Assembly: GCF_007990755.1 (NCBI RefSeq)
Contig: NZ_BJXA01000038.1
Coordinates: 1-64,000 of the forward strand
Direction of reading: 5' to 3'
DNA from: Nocardia ninae NBRC 108245
Lineage (GTDB): Bacteria > Actinomycetota > Actinomycetes > Mycobacteriales > Mycobacteriaceae
Length of the DNA stretch: 64,000 nt
The position numbers and the translations under genes are program-made. Below are positions 1 through 9,076 of the stretch, piece by piece (positions within the stretch are counted from its first letter, which is position 1; each line of letters starts with the position of its first letter). The notes beneath the pieces are model-generated. The model saw only the letters and a list, made by a program, of their open reading frames with translations, had not been told where the DNA came from and did no database searches.

Positions 1-3000
1 CCGGGCACGACGCGGGCGGCCAGCGCCGCGACGGTGGGCGACTCGAACAGCTCGCGCACCACCAGGTTCGCGTCCAGGGCCTCGTTGATCCTGGCGACCA
101 CCCTGGTGGCGAGCAGCGAGTTGCCGCCCAGGCCGAAGAAGTCGTCGTCCAGGCCGATCTCACTGGCACCGAGCAGTCCGGCGAACACCTCGGCGACCGC
201 CTGCTCGACCGGCGAGCCGGGCGCGCGGAAGGTGGCCGTGCTCAGGAACTCCGGTGCGGGCAGAGCCTTTCGGTCCAGCTTGCCGTTCGGCGTCAGCGGC
301 AGCACGTCCAACACCACGAGCGCGTCCGGAACCATGTAGCCGGTGAGGAATTCGCCGACCTGACCGCGCAATTCGAGCGGGTCGAGCTGAGCACCGGTGT
401 CGGGCACCACGTATCCGATGAGCCGGTCGCCCGCGTTCTCGTCGGTGCGCACCAGCACCACCGCCTGGCTCACGCCCGGGCAGCGCACCAGCGCCGACTC
501 GATCTCGCCGAGCTCGATGCGGAAGCCGCGCAGCTGCACCTGCTGATCGCCGCGACCGGCGTATTCGAGCGTCGCCTGCCCGCCGAAGCCGACCCAGCGG
601 CCGATGTCGCCGGTGCGGTACATCCGAGATCCGGGCGCGCCGAACGGATTCGCGACGAACCTGGTCGCGGCGAGTCCGGGACGGCCGAGGTAGCCGCGGG
701 ACAGCTGCTCACCGGCGACGTAGATCTCACCGGCCACGCCGACCGGCGACGGGTGCAGCCGGTCCTCGAGCACGTAGGCGTCCAGGCCGGGCAGCGCGCG
801 GCCGATGACGCTGGCCGCGTTGTCGACCATCTGCTCGTCCAGCGACAGGAACGACACGTGCACCGTGGTTTCGGTGATGCCGTACATGTTGACCAGCCAA
901 GGCGCGTCCACCGCGTGCCGGTCGTACCAGCGCTGCAGCTGGCGCAGATCCAGTGCCTCACCGCCGAACACCACGTAGCGCAGCGCGAACTTGGCCTGGT
1001 CGGCGGTCTGCGCCGCCCGGTCGGCCTCGGCGAGCTGATAGAACGCCGACGGCGTCTGGTTGAGCACGGTGACCTGCTCGCGAATCAGCAACTCACGGAA
1101 CAGTTCCGGCGACCGGGAGGTGAGGTAGTCGACTACGACGACGGTGCCGCCGTTGGCCAGCGCGCACCACAGCTCCCACACCGAGAAGTCGAAGGCGAAC
1201 GAGTGGAACAGGGTCCACACGTCGGTCTCGTCGAACTCGAACATCGCCTGGGTGTTCGCGAACAGCTGCACCACATTGCGGTGCGCGACGCCGACGCCCT
1301 TGGGTACGCCGGTGGAGCCGGAGGTGTAGATGACGTAGGCCAGGTTGTCCGGCCGCAGCGGCGCGGTCCGTTCGGCGGAGCGGATCCGGCCATCGGCGAA
1401 CTCCGCCGTGTCCTCCAGCAGAATCACCGGAATGTCGCCCGCAGGAACGGATTCCAGCTCACCGGCGGTGGTCAGGATGCAGGCCGGGGCCGCATCGGTG
1501 AGCATGAACTCCAGCCGCTGCGCGGGGTAGGTCGTATCGATCGGCAGGTACCCGGCACCGGCGGTGAGCACCGCGAGCAGCGCGACGGGCAGTTCCTCGG
1601 TACGCGGAACCGCAACGGCGACCAGCGATTCCGGGCCGACGCCCTGCGCGATCAGCGCCCGCGCCACCTTGTTGGCGCGGCGCTGCAACTCACCGAAAGT
1701 CAAGGTGGTGTCGCCGAAACGGATCGCTCCGGCATCCGGACGACTGCGGGCCTGGGCGCCGATCAGGTCCACCAGGGTCACCTCGGGCACCGCGGCACCC
1801 GGGCTGTTCCACTCGTGCAGCACCAGCTCGCGCTCGCCAGGGGCGAGCACGTCGATGTCGCCGATGGTCACGTCGGAGTCGTTCGCGACCGCGCGCAGGA
1901 TCCGGCCGAAGCGATCGGCGAAGTCCTGCACGGTGGCCTCGTCGAACAGATCGGTGGCGTAGGTGAACGCCGCCGAGATGCCTTCGGCCGCACCGTGCCT
2001 GTCGATTCGCTCCACCAGCGCCAGTTGCAGATCGAACTTCGCCAGCGGCATCGCGAGATCTACCGCCGACACCGAAAGGCCGGGCAGTTCCAGCTCGGTA
2101 CGCGCTAAGTTCTGGAAGGTCAGCATCACCTGGAACAGCGGGTGCCTGGCCGCGGAGCGCGCCGGATCCAGCAGCTCGACCAGCCGCTCGAACGGCACAT
2201 CGGCGTGGCCGAACGCGTCGACGTCGATCCGGCGCACCTCGCGCAGCAGGTCGTCGAACGTCGCGCCGGAGTCGATATCGGTGCGCAGCACCAGGGTGTT
2301 GACGAACATGCCGATCAGGTCGTCCAGCGCGGCCTCACCACGACCGGCGACCGGGGTGCCGACGGCGATGTCGCGCGTGCCGGACAGGCGAGCCAGCAGC
2401 ACCGCGAGGGCGGCGTGCACGACCATGAACAGCGTCGAATTGTGGTTGTGCGCCAGGCGGCTCAGCGCGGCGTGCACCTCGGGGCCGATCTCGAAGCCCA
2501 GGGTGGCGCCGTGGTTGGAGGCCACCGCGGGACGCGGCCGGTCCGCGGGCAGCTCCAATTGCTCGGGCAGCGCGGCCAATTGGGTGCGCCAGTACTCGAT
2601 CTGCTTGGCGAGCACCGATTCCGGATCGTCCTCGGCGCCGAGAATCTCACGCTGCCAGATCGCGTAGTCGGCGTACTGCACCTCGAGCGCGGGCCATTCC
2701 GGTGCGCCACCGCGCATCCGGTCCAGGTAGGCGGCCATCAGGTCACGGGTCAGCGGGCCCATCGAGAAGCCGTCACCCGCGATGTGGTGCACCACGCAGA
2801 CCAGCACGTGCTCGGTGTCGCCCAGCTCGAGCACCCGAACCCGCACGGGCGGTGCGACGGTCACGTCGAAGCCCTCGGTCACCACCGCGGCGACCCGCCC
2901 CGGCAGCTCGGCCTCGGTGGCCTGCTCGACCACGAATTCCGGCACCGCGCGCGGATCACCGGTAGCCAGCACCCGCTGGTAGCCCTCGCCGTCGACCTCC

Positions 3001-5063
3001 GGGTACACCGTGCGCAGCACCTCGTGCCGCTCCGCGAGATCGCGCACGGCGGCACGCAGCGCATTGAGATCGAGGTGTCCGGACAACCGCACCGCGGCCG
3101 GAATGTTGTTGACGGCACTGGCCGGATCGAACCGGTTCAGGAACCACATCCGCTGCTGCGCGTAGGACAGCGGCACCCTGGCCGGACGCGGCCGGGCGTG
3201 CAACGCCTGTCCCGCAGCCGAACCCGCATGCTGCTCGACCCGTTCGGCGAGCGCGGCCACGGTGGTCGCCTCGAACAGCAACTGCACCGGCACCCGCACC
3301 TGCAGCGCCGAGCCGATCCGGGCGGCGGCCTGCGCGGCCAGCAACGAGTTGCCGCCGAGTTCGAAGAAGTCGTCGTCCACGCCGACGCGGCCCTCGTCCC
3401 CGGACATCAGCAGCGCGGCGAACACGTCGGCGACGATCTCCTCGACCGGCGTGGACGGCGCGCGGAAAGCCTTGGCGGCGAACACCGGAGCGGGCAGTGC
3501 CGCGCGGTCCAGCTTGCCGACCGGGGTCAGCGGGATCTCGTCGAGCACCATGATGGCCGCGGGAATCATGTACGCGGCCAAGGACTCCCCGAGGAACTCG
3601 GCGAGTTCGCCGGTGTCCACGGTGGTTCCGGGTCGCGGCAGCACGTAGGACACCAGCGCGGTCGCGCCGGACGGCAGCGTCTTGCCGAGCGTGGCCGCGT
3701 AGTCGATGTCCGGATGCGCGGTCAGTGCGTTGTCGATCTCGCCGAGTTCGATACGGAAACCACGGATCTTGACCTGGAAGTCGGAGCGGCCGAGGTACTC
3801 GATCACGCCCCCGTCTTCGGATTCGGTGCGGCGCACCAAGTCTCCGGTGCGGTAGAGCCGCGCGCCGGGAGTGTCGGTGTCGGCGCCGAACGGGCTGGCC
3901 ACGAAACGCTCCGCGGTGAGCCCCGGCTTGCCCAGATAACCCTGGGCGAGCGCCGGACCGGACAGGTACAGCTCGCCGACCACACCGGCGGGCACCGGCC
4001 GCAGCCGCGAATCCAGTACGAACGCACCGACTCCCGGAATCGCCGAGCCGATCGTGATGACGTCGTCGGGCAGCATCCGCGCCGAGCTCGTCGCGAGAAT
4101 GGTGGCCTCGGTCGGCCCGTAGCCGTTGTAGAACTCGCGGTCGGCGGCCCAGCGGCCCACCAGTTCCGGGCCGAACTTGTCGCCGGCCACCACCACGACG
4201 CGCAGGTCGTCCAGGCCGGTCGGGTCGACCGACTCCAGGGCACCCGGCGTGATCAGCATGTGCGTGACCCGTTCGCGGCGCAGCAGATCGGCGAGTTCGT
4301 AGCCGCCGAACACCGACGGCGGCGCGATCACCAGCGTCGCCCCCGTGGAGAAGGCGAGCAGCAACTCCAGCACCGACACATCGAAGTTCGGCGAGCACAC
4401 GTGCAGCACGCGCGAATCGGCGGTCACCCCGTAGTGGTCACGCTCGGCGGCCACCAAGCCGGCCAGGCCGGTGTGGGTGACCACGACGCCCTTGGGCCGC
4501 CCGGTCGAGCCGGAGGTGTAGATGACGTAGGCCGGGTGCCGCTCGTCCAGCGGACGCACCCGGTCGGTGTAGGAGATCGGGTGCTCAGGCCGGGCGGCGA
4601 TCCGCGCGGCCTGCACCGGATCGTCGAGCTCGATCCAGTACACGCCGGTGCCGAGCACCGGGCGGTGGGCCGAGGTGGTCAGCCCGACCACGGCCCCCGA
4701 GTCGGACAGGATGTGGTTGATGCGATCGGCCGGGTAGGCCGGGTCGACCGGCACGTACGCCGCGCCGGTCTTCGCGATGGCCCAGACGGCGACCACGGAC
4801 TGCAGGCTGCGGGCGATACCGATGGCGACCACGTCGCCCGGTCCGACACCGCGCTCGATCAGTTCCCTGGCCAGCCGCGAGGAGGCCGCGTCGAGCTGGC
4901 CGTAGGTGAGCTGGCGTTCGTCGTCGAGCTGGCCCGACGGATTGAAGCGAACGGCGACCTCATTGGCCTCGGATTCGACGGCGGCGGTCAGCAACTGCCC
5001 GAACAGCGGGCTGCCCGACCTGCGGCGACGGCTACCACGAGCGGAACGACGGGCAGTTTCCAT
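1..5063 (-). CDS. Nonribosomal peptide synthetase, modules A-T-C-A-T, 3' end beyond the left edge
   Basis: This is a modular synthetase that activates amino acids as adenylates and condenses them on carrier domains. The reading frame is open from the ATG at 5063 to the left edge, at least 1,687 residues. Domain order by residue: A1 (about 20-520, core TSGSTG near 183), T1 (GGNSL, Ser about 573), C (HHIAGDG about 759, LCL-like), A2 (about 1090-1575), T2 (GGNSL, Ser about 1649). It starts directly with an A domain, so it may be an initiation module. The ten-residue pocket of A2 reads D-F-W-N-V-G-M-V-H plus the invariant Lys, one change from the established threonine code. A1 reads D-V-L-L-V-A-G-I-L, which I cannot assign. 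No epimerase lies between T1 and C. An AGAGGTGA sequence sits 12 nt before the ATG. The product is unknown. Confidence 0.96.
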   Translation of the reverse strand, partial: METARRSARGSRRRRSGSPLFGQLLTAAVESEANEVAVRFNPSGQLDDERQLTYGQLDAASSRLARELIERGVGPGDVVAIGIARSLQSVVAVWAIAKTGAAYVPVDPAYPADRINHILSDSGAVVGLTTSAHRPVLGTGVYWIELDDPVQAARIAARPEHPISYTDRVRPLDERHPAYVIYTSGSTGRPKGVVVTHTGLAGLVAAERDHYGVTADSRVLHVCSPNFDVSVLELLLAFSTGATLVIAPPSVFGGYELADLLRRERVTHMLITPGALESVDPTGLDDLRVVVVAGDKFGPELVGRWAADREFYNGYGPTEATILATSSARMLPDDVITIGSAIPGVGAFVLDSRLRPVPAGVVGELYLSGPALAQGYLGKPGLTAERFVASPFGADTDTPGARLYRTGDLVRRTESEDGGVIEYLGRSDFQVKIRGFRIELGEIDNALTAHPDIDYAATLGKTLPSGATALVSYVLPRPGTTVDTGELAEFLGESLAAYMIPAAIMVLDEIPLTPVGKLDRAALPAPVFAAKAFRAPSTPVEEIVADVFAALLMSGDEGRVGVDDDFFELGGNSLLAAQAAARIGSALQVRVPVQLLFEATTVAALAERVEQHAGSAAGQALHARPRPARVPLSYAQQRMWFLNRFDPASAVNNIPAAVRLSGHLDLNALRAAVRDLAERHEVLRTVYPEVDGEGYQRVLATGDPRAVPEFVVEQATEAELPGRVAAVVTEGFDVTVAPPVRVRVLELGDTEHVLVCVVHHIAGDGFSMGPLTRDLMAAYLDRMRGGAPEWPALEVQYADYAIWQREILGAEDDPESVLAKQIEYWRTQLAALPEQLELPADRPRPAVASNHGATLGFEIGPEVHAALSRLAHNHNSTLFMVVHAALAVLLARLSGTRDIAVGTPVAGRGEAALDDLIGMFVNTLVLRTDIDSGATFDDLLREVRRIDVDAFGHADVPFERLVELLDPARSAARHPLFQVMLTFQNLARTELELPGLSVSAVDLAMPLAKFDLQLALVERIDRHGAAEGISAAFTYATDLFDEATVQDFADRFGRILRAVANDSDVTIGDIDVLAPGERELVLHEWNSPGAAVPEVTLVDLIGAQARSRPDAGAIRFGDTTLTFGELQRRANKVARALIAQGVGPESLVAVAVPRTEELPVALLAVLTAGAGYLPIDTTYPAQRLEFMLTDAAPACILTTAGELESVPAGDIPVILLEDTAEFADGRIRSAERTAPLRPDNLAYVIYTSGSTGVPKGVGVAHRNVVQLFANTQAMFEFDETDVWTLFHSFAFDFSVWELWCALANGGTVVVVDYLTSRSPELFRELLIREQVTVLNQTPSAFYQLAEADRAAQTADQAKFALRYVVFGGEALDLRQLQRWYDRHAVDAPWLVNMYGITETTVHVSFLSLDEQMVDNAASVIGRALPGLDAYVLEDRLHPSPVGVAGEIYVAGEQLSRGYLGRPGLAATRFVANPFGAPGSRMYRTGDIGRWVGFGGQATLEYAGRGDQQVQLRGFRIELGEIESALVRCPGVSQAVVLVRTDENAGDRLIGYVVPDTGAQLDPLELRGQVGEFLTGYMVPDALVVLDVLPLTPNGKLDRKALPAPEFLSTATFRAPGSPVEQAVAEVFAGLLGASEIGLDDDFFGLGGNSLLATRVVARINEALDANLVVRELFESPTVAALAARVVP

Positions 5064-5358
5064 TCGAGTGCATTCACCTCTCGCATCGAGCTAGGACCCG
5101 GCCCAACCCCTATATCAAGGGCGTATCGTCCGGGGCCAGCGCGGTCCGAGCAATCATATAAGGGACTGTTCGGTGTCCACGCAGTGCTGTCTTGGATTAA
5201 TACGGCCCGCTGACAGCGGTCCGCCCCCTCGTTCGGCTCCTGTTCTCACGTCGTACATCCGCCGCTACCCCCATGGAAGCGGTGTCTTGCCAGATGCCAC
5301 GGTTTATATCGGTCTCGAGCCGGTCGCGTTGCAGGAGTACCCGGATCGGTGAACTAGT
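5064..5358. other. Intergenic region upstream of the NRPS
   Basis: About 295 bases separate the NRPS start from the 3' end of the LuxR-type regulator gene. The stretch is locally AT-richer around 5105-5205 and presumably holds the NRPS promoter. I see no convincing small gene, RNA or clear -10/-35 pair. Confidence 0.5.
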
Positions 5359-6345
5359 TCACAACCAACCACGCCGGGTTGCCTGCACCCCGGCCTGGAA
5401 TCGGGTGCTCGCGCCGAGCCGCTCCAGCAGTCGCGCGGTCCGGCGGACCACAGTACGCCGCGACATACCGAGCCTGCGCGCGATGGTGTCGTCGGTGGCA
5501 CCGAGACCCATCAGGGTCAAGATCGCGCGGTCCCGTTCGTCCAGCGCCTCCGCCGTCGGGTTCACCGAGATCGGAGCGGCCAGTGACCACAGCACGTCGA
5601 AGGTTTTGATCAGCAGATCCAGCGCGGGTGAGCCGGTGATCCGCAAGCCCATGGGGTCCGGGCGGCGTTCGTCGACGTGCAGCACCAGGCTAGCGCGTTC
5701 GTCGTCGCTGATAATCATTTTGAACGGCGGCTCGGGCAGCGTGCGCGCCTGTGCCCCACTGGCATTGGTGGACAGTGCGTGCCGCAGCCGTTCCGGATCC
5801 TGATAGATGGTGTCCTGGTAGAGCGTCTGGTAGCGGATACCTTCGCCGAGCCGGCCGCGCTTGAGCAGGAACAACTGCCGCTCGCGCTCGACGTCGCTCA
5901 GATACGGCCCGCGTTCGATGACCTTGACGCCGCTGCGCGCCGCGGTCTGCATCTCCTCGAAATCGGCGAGCATCTCCAGGCGTTCGAAGACCGGCACCAC
6001 GGCGCCGTTGCTGCGCGGCGAGCGGCGCACCGAACGGAACGTCTCGCTGAGCCGCGCTGCGGCCGTGTGCATCTGGTTGATCTGCTGTTGTCTTCGACGA
6101 GCCTCGGCCTCCGACAACGACTCCGGGGCGTGGGCGTCCCACACCGCGGGCGCGCCGTCGGGGGTGCTCACGCGCACGGCGGCGCGCAAGTCACACAGCA
6201 CGTCCAATGAGGCCGCGGCCGCCTCCTCCGAAACGCCCAGATACTGCGCGATATCGGCGAGACTCGATCGCGGATGATGCACCAGCACGGCATAGGTCCG
6301 GCCGTGTGGTGATCCAGGCTCGAAGATGTCGCCCAGCTCGGTCAC
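5359..6345 (-). CDS. LuxR-family helix-turn-helix transcriptional regulator
   Basis: A 328-residue cytoplasmic regulator with a GTG start. Residues about 23-52 look like an N-terminal winged-helix (TrmB-like: ADIAQYLGVSEEA). The middle holds an unassigned signal domain. The last 65 residues are a LuxR-type HTH (DDTIARRLGMSRRTVVRR). This architecture is common beside actinomycete specialised-metabolite genes. It lies upstream of the NRPS in the same orientation with a 295-nt gap, so it may be a pathway-specific regulator. That role is inferred from position only; no receiver or ATPase domain is visible and the ligand is unknown. Confidence 0.88.
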   Translation of the reverse strand: MTELGDIFEPGSPHGRTYAVLVHHPRSSLADIAQYLGVSEEAAAASLDVLCDLRAAVRVSTPDGAPAVWDAHAPESLSEAEARRRQQQINQMHTAAARLSETFRSVRRSPRSNGAVVPVFERLEMLADFEEMQTAARSGVKVIERGPYLSDVERERQLFLLKRGRLGEGIRYQTLYQDTIYQDPERLRHALSTNASGAQARTLPEPPFKMIISDDERASLVLHVDERRPDPMGLRITGSPALDLLIKTFDVLWSLAAPISVNPTAEALDERDRAILTLMGLGATDDTIARRLGMSRRTVVRRTARLLERLGASTRFQAGVQATRRGWL

Positions 6346-6436
6346 GGCCCGAGCCTATCGACCGACCGGTCCTTGTGGGGAGCCCTGCCCGCACAGAGGC
6401 GGGGGGATCGGCGGAATATCAAGCCCGGCAGCGAAA

Positions 6437-7258
6437 TCAGTGCGCCGAGGGACCCCACTGCAGCGGCACACCCTTGGCCGCGAGGTAACGCATCGGATCG
6501 ATCTTGTTGCCGCCCTGGTCCCAGATCTCCAGGTGCAGGTGCGGACCGGTGGAGTTGCCCCGGTTGCCGACGGTGGCGATCACGTCGCCCGCGTTCACCC
6601 GCTGGCCCGCCCGGGCGAGCATCTCGTTCACGTGGCCGTAGACGGCGATGGTGCCGTCGTCCTGCTGCACCCGGACCCAGAGTCCGAAGCCGGACGCGGG
6701 GCCCGCCTCGATCACGGTGCCGTTGCTCACCGAGTGGATGGGGGCGCCGATCTGGTCGGCGAAGTCGAGGCCGTAGTGGAATTCGCCCCAGCGGCTACCG
6801 AATCCGGAGCTGACCTCGCCGGCGACCGGGCGCACCGCACCCGACGGCGCGGGCGCGACCTGCTGCTGCACACCCTTGAGGATCTGCTCGGCCTGGGCCA
6901 GCGGGCCCGCGATCTCCGGCGGCAGGTTCGGCAGGCCGAACGGGGCGGCCACCGGCGCGGCGACCTGGGTGGCGACCGGCGCCTCGGGGGCCGGAGCCTC
7001 CGGCGCGGGAGCGATCTTGGTCTGGGCGACCGGCATGATGCCGGTGCCACGGAATGTCATGGGGGCGTCGGCCTCGTCGCCGTCGTGCGCACCGGGCAGC
7101 AACGGGCTGGCGACAGCCGGGGCAATCTGGGTGACGGTGCCGATCAAGGCGCCCGCGGCGACCGCGACACCGGCGGCGGCCTTCACCCGCTCGGTCGCGG
7201 TGGACTCGACGCGATGCCGCGTCGGCCGACCCGAAATCTCATCGCCGATAAGGCTCAT
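6437..7258 (-). CDS. M23-family peptidoglycan endopeptidase (secreted)
   Basis: A cell-wall hydrolase of the lysostaphin-like zinc metallopeptidase family, 273 residues from the ATG at 7258. The N terminus has basic residues then a hydrophobic stretch (AAAGVAVAAGALIGTV) ending near AVAS, consistent with export. A Pro/Ala-rich linker follows. The C-terminal domain carries the zinc and active-site motifs: HYGLDFAD (H-x3-D), YGHV and GPHLHLE. The frame is open further upstream to a TTG at 7297, but that would put coding sequence inside a leader that looks structured, so I prefer the ATG. It is monocistronic and divergent from the nitronate monooxygenase gene. It probably trims peptidoglycan cross-links during growth; the exact bond cut is not deducible. 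Confidence 0.9.
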   Translation of the reverse strand: MSLIGDEISGRPTRHRVESTATERVKAAAGVAVAAGALIGTVTQIAPAVASPLLPGAHDGDEADAPMTFRGTGIMPVAQTKIAPAPEAPAPEAPVATQVAAPVAAPFGLPNLPPEIAGPLAQAEQILKGVQQQVAPAPSGAVRPVAGEVSSGFGSRWGEFHYGLDFADQIGAPIHSVSNGTVIEAGPASGFGLWVRVQQDDGTIAVYGHVNEMLARAGQRVNAGDVIATVGNRGNSTGPHLHLEIWDQGGNKIDPMRYLAAKGVPLQWGPSAH

Positions 7259-7261
7259 GAC

Positions 7262-7420
7262 GGTAATGGAACTGGGGCCTACCCGATGGTGCGACAAAGC
7301 TGCGTCCTTGCGTCCGAAGAACAGGTGGTTCAGCGGTGCCGGGCCTCTCGCGAGCCAGGTTCGGTAACGATCCGATCAAGCTTGCGATGTAACGGTTTGG
7401 CATCCGTTGTGATGGGAACT
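7262..7420 (-). ncRNA. Candidate structured leader / riboswitch upstream of the M23 peptidase
   Basis: Reading on the minus strand, the 5' leader contains TTACCGAACC, then CCCGGCACC, then GCTGAACCACC (7324-7334), GGACGCAAGGACGCA (7301-7315) and GGGTAGGCCCC (7274-7284). These resemble segments of the c-di-AMP (ydaO-yuaA) class, which is known to precede cell-wall hydrolase genes in actinobacteria. GGACGCAAGG also recalls the c-di-GMP GEMM class. I cannot fold or score it, and the typical CAGCTAACC ending is not clear. Confidence 0.35.
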
Positions 7421-7506
7421 CTACGCCAGCGTGACCATTCCGCAACCTTCTGCGCAAAGACGCAGGTAAACACTGGGTCGGGCGTCCAGTAAGCCACACT
7501 GGAGCC

Positions 7507-8553
7507 GTGATCATCGATGATTTGGCCGTCCCCATCGTGCTCGCGCCGATGGCAGGCGGACCCTCGACGCCCGAGTTGACCGTCGCGGTCACCGAGGCCG
7601 GTGGCTTCGGATTGCTGGCCGCCGGTTACCTCAGTGCGCACGACACCGCCGCGCGGATCACGGCGACGCGCGCCGCGACCGACGCACCGTTCGGCGTCAA
7701 TCTCTTCGTACCGGGCCCCGCGACCCCCGCCGACCGCTACGCCGGATATCTCGCCGAACTCGCGCAGACCCATTCGGTGGGCGAGGCGAAGTACGACACC
7801 GACGACTGGGCCGCCAAGCTGGACCTGCTCGTCGCCGATCCGGTCGCGGTCGTCTCGTTCACCTTCGGCTGCCCGACCGTCGAGGAGATCGCCCGGCTGC
7901 ATGCGGTCGGCTCGGAGAGCTGGGTGACCGTGACCTCGGCGGCCGAAGCGCGGATCGCGGTCGAGCGAGGCGCCGACGTGCTCATCGCGCAGGGCGCGGA
8001 GGCGGGCGGGCACCGCGCCACCTTCGTCGACCGGCCCGAGGACGACGCCACCGATCCACTCAGCGTGCTCGTCCTGCTGCAGATTCTGACCGCGACGACG
8101 GATCGACCGGTAGTGGCCACCGGCGGCATCGGCACCGGTGCGGGCATCGCGGCAGCACTCGCCGCAGGGGCGGCGGCCGTGCAACTCGGCACGGTGTTCC
8201 TGCGCTGCCCCGAGGCGGGCACCAATCCGGTGCACCGCGCCGCGCTGGCCACGGAAACCCCGACCATGCTCACCCGCGCCTTCACCGGCCGCCGGGCCCG
8301 TGGCCTGCGCAATCAGTTCATGGTCGAGCACAGCGCGACGGCACCCGCCGCGTACCCGGAGATCCATTACGCCACCGCACCTTTGCGCGCCGAAGCCCGG
8401 GCCGCAGGCGACCCGGACAATGTGAATCTCTGGGCGGGGCAAACCCATTCGCTGGCGCCGGAGTTACCGGCCGGCGAACTGGTCCGCACGCTGGCGGCCG
8501 ATACGAAATCCGCACTGAACGCAGCACTTTCGCGGCGAATCCAGGTTTGTTGA
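7507..8553 (+). CDS. Nitronate monooxygenase (2-nitropropane dioxygenase family)
   Basis: An FMN-dependent TIM-barrel oxygenase of 348 residues that oxidises alkyl nitronates to carbonyl compounds and nitrite. The N terminus has the family's strand (VPIVLAPMAGGPSTPEL). The FMN/phosphate region includes GAEAGGHRA and later GGIGTGAGIAAALAAGA followed by GTVFLRCPEAG. The start is GTG at 7507 after GGAG. Length fits the family. It is divergent from the M23 peptidase and likely transcribed alone or with the next gene, 60 nt downstream. The physiological substrate is unknown. Confidence 0.92.
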   Translation: MIIDDLAVPIVLAPMAGGPSTPELTVAVTEAGGFGLLAAGYLSAHDTAARITATRAATDAPFGVNLFVPGPATPADRYAGYLAELAQTHSVGEAKYDTDDWAAKLDLLVADPVAVVSFTFGCPTVEEIARLHAVGSESWVTVTSAAEARIAVERGADVLIAQGAEAGGHRATFVDRPEDDATDPLSVLVLLQILTATTDRPVVATGGIGTGAGIAAALAAGAAAVQLGTVFLRCPEAGTNPVHRAALATETPTMLTRAFTGRRARGLRNQFMVEHSATAPAAYPEIHYATAPLRAEARAAGDPDNVNLWAGQTHSLAPELPAGELVRTLAADTKSALNAALSRRIQVC

Positions 8554-8613
8554 CAACGACTTTCGATTAGAATCGAGACGCATCGCATCGGCCATCCACT
8601 CTGGAGGAGCGCT

Positions 8614-9006
8614 ATGTCTCTCGATGTCCCCACCGCACTGCTCGAACGCGCCGAACGCGGCGAAGTCGACGACGCCGACTTCGTCGAGGTCGTCCGCACT
8701 TCGTTGCCCTACGCCTGGGAAGTGGTGAGTCGGGTGGCCGGCGAACTGCGTTCGGGCACCGCGGAATACGCCGACAACGTGGTTCCGCCGCCGGACGAGG
8801 TGGCCCGCGGGCAGCTGCTGCGCGCCATGGCCTCCGACGCGATCCGCGGCGGCCTGGAACGGCACTTCGGCGTGAAGCTCGCCTTCCAGAACTGCCACCG
8901 GGTGGCCGCTTTCCCGCTCGCCGCGGTCGGCGGCGAGACTTACCGCACGTTCATCGGCACCAGGGCCCAGCTGCTGAATCAGAATCCGGAACTGCGTAAC
9001 TGCTGA
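8614..9006 (+). CDS. SCO5389-family conserved actinobacterial protein
   Basis: A small soluble protein of 130 residues with no signal or membrane segment. It matches my recollection of the conserved Streptomyces SCO5389 family: an N-terminal LLERAERG...FVEVVRTSLPYAWE block, a DNVVPPPDEVARGQLLRA block and an FQNCHRVAAFPL block near the C terminus, ending RAQLLNQNPELRNC. A good ribosome site (GGAGGAG) precedes the ATG. The function is unknown; conservation and compact size suggest a housekeeping role. Confidence 0.85.
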   Translation: MSLDVPTALLERAERGEVDDADFVEVVRTSLPYAWEVVSRVAGELRSGTAEYADNVVPPPDEVARGQLLRAMASDAIRGGLERHFGVKLAFQNCHRVAAFPLAAVGGETYRTFIGTRAQLLNQNPELRNC

Positions 9007-9019
9007 TTGTCGAACGCAA

Positions 9020-9057
9020 CGGCCCGGCGCGGCAAGGGTTTCCGCCGCGCCGGGCCG
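9020..9057. terminator. Bidirectional hairpin terminator
   Basis: A perfect 14-bp stem (arms 9020-9033 and 9044-9057, CGGCCCGGCGCGGC and its complement) around a 10-nt loop lies between two convergent genes. There is no U tract, as is common in high-GC actinobacteria. Confidence 0.8.
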
Positions 9058-9076
9058 ATGCGTCGACCGAGTCCGA

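Noticed and set aside
2142-5213. Long plus-strand frame of 1,023 codons
   Set aside because: It is antisense to the NRPS, composed of Arg/Gln/His-rich sequence with no domain, and results from GC-rich codon bias.
9020-9057. Riboswitch or small RNA
   Set aside because: A single long perfect hairpin between convergent genes is better explained as a terminator.
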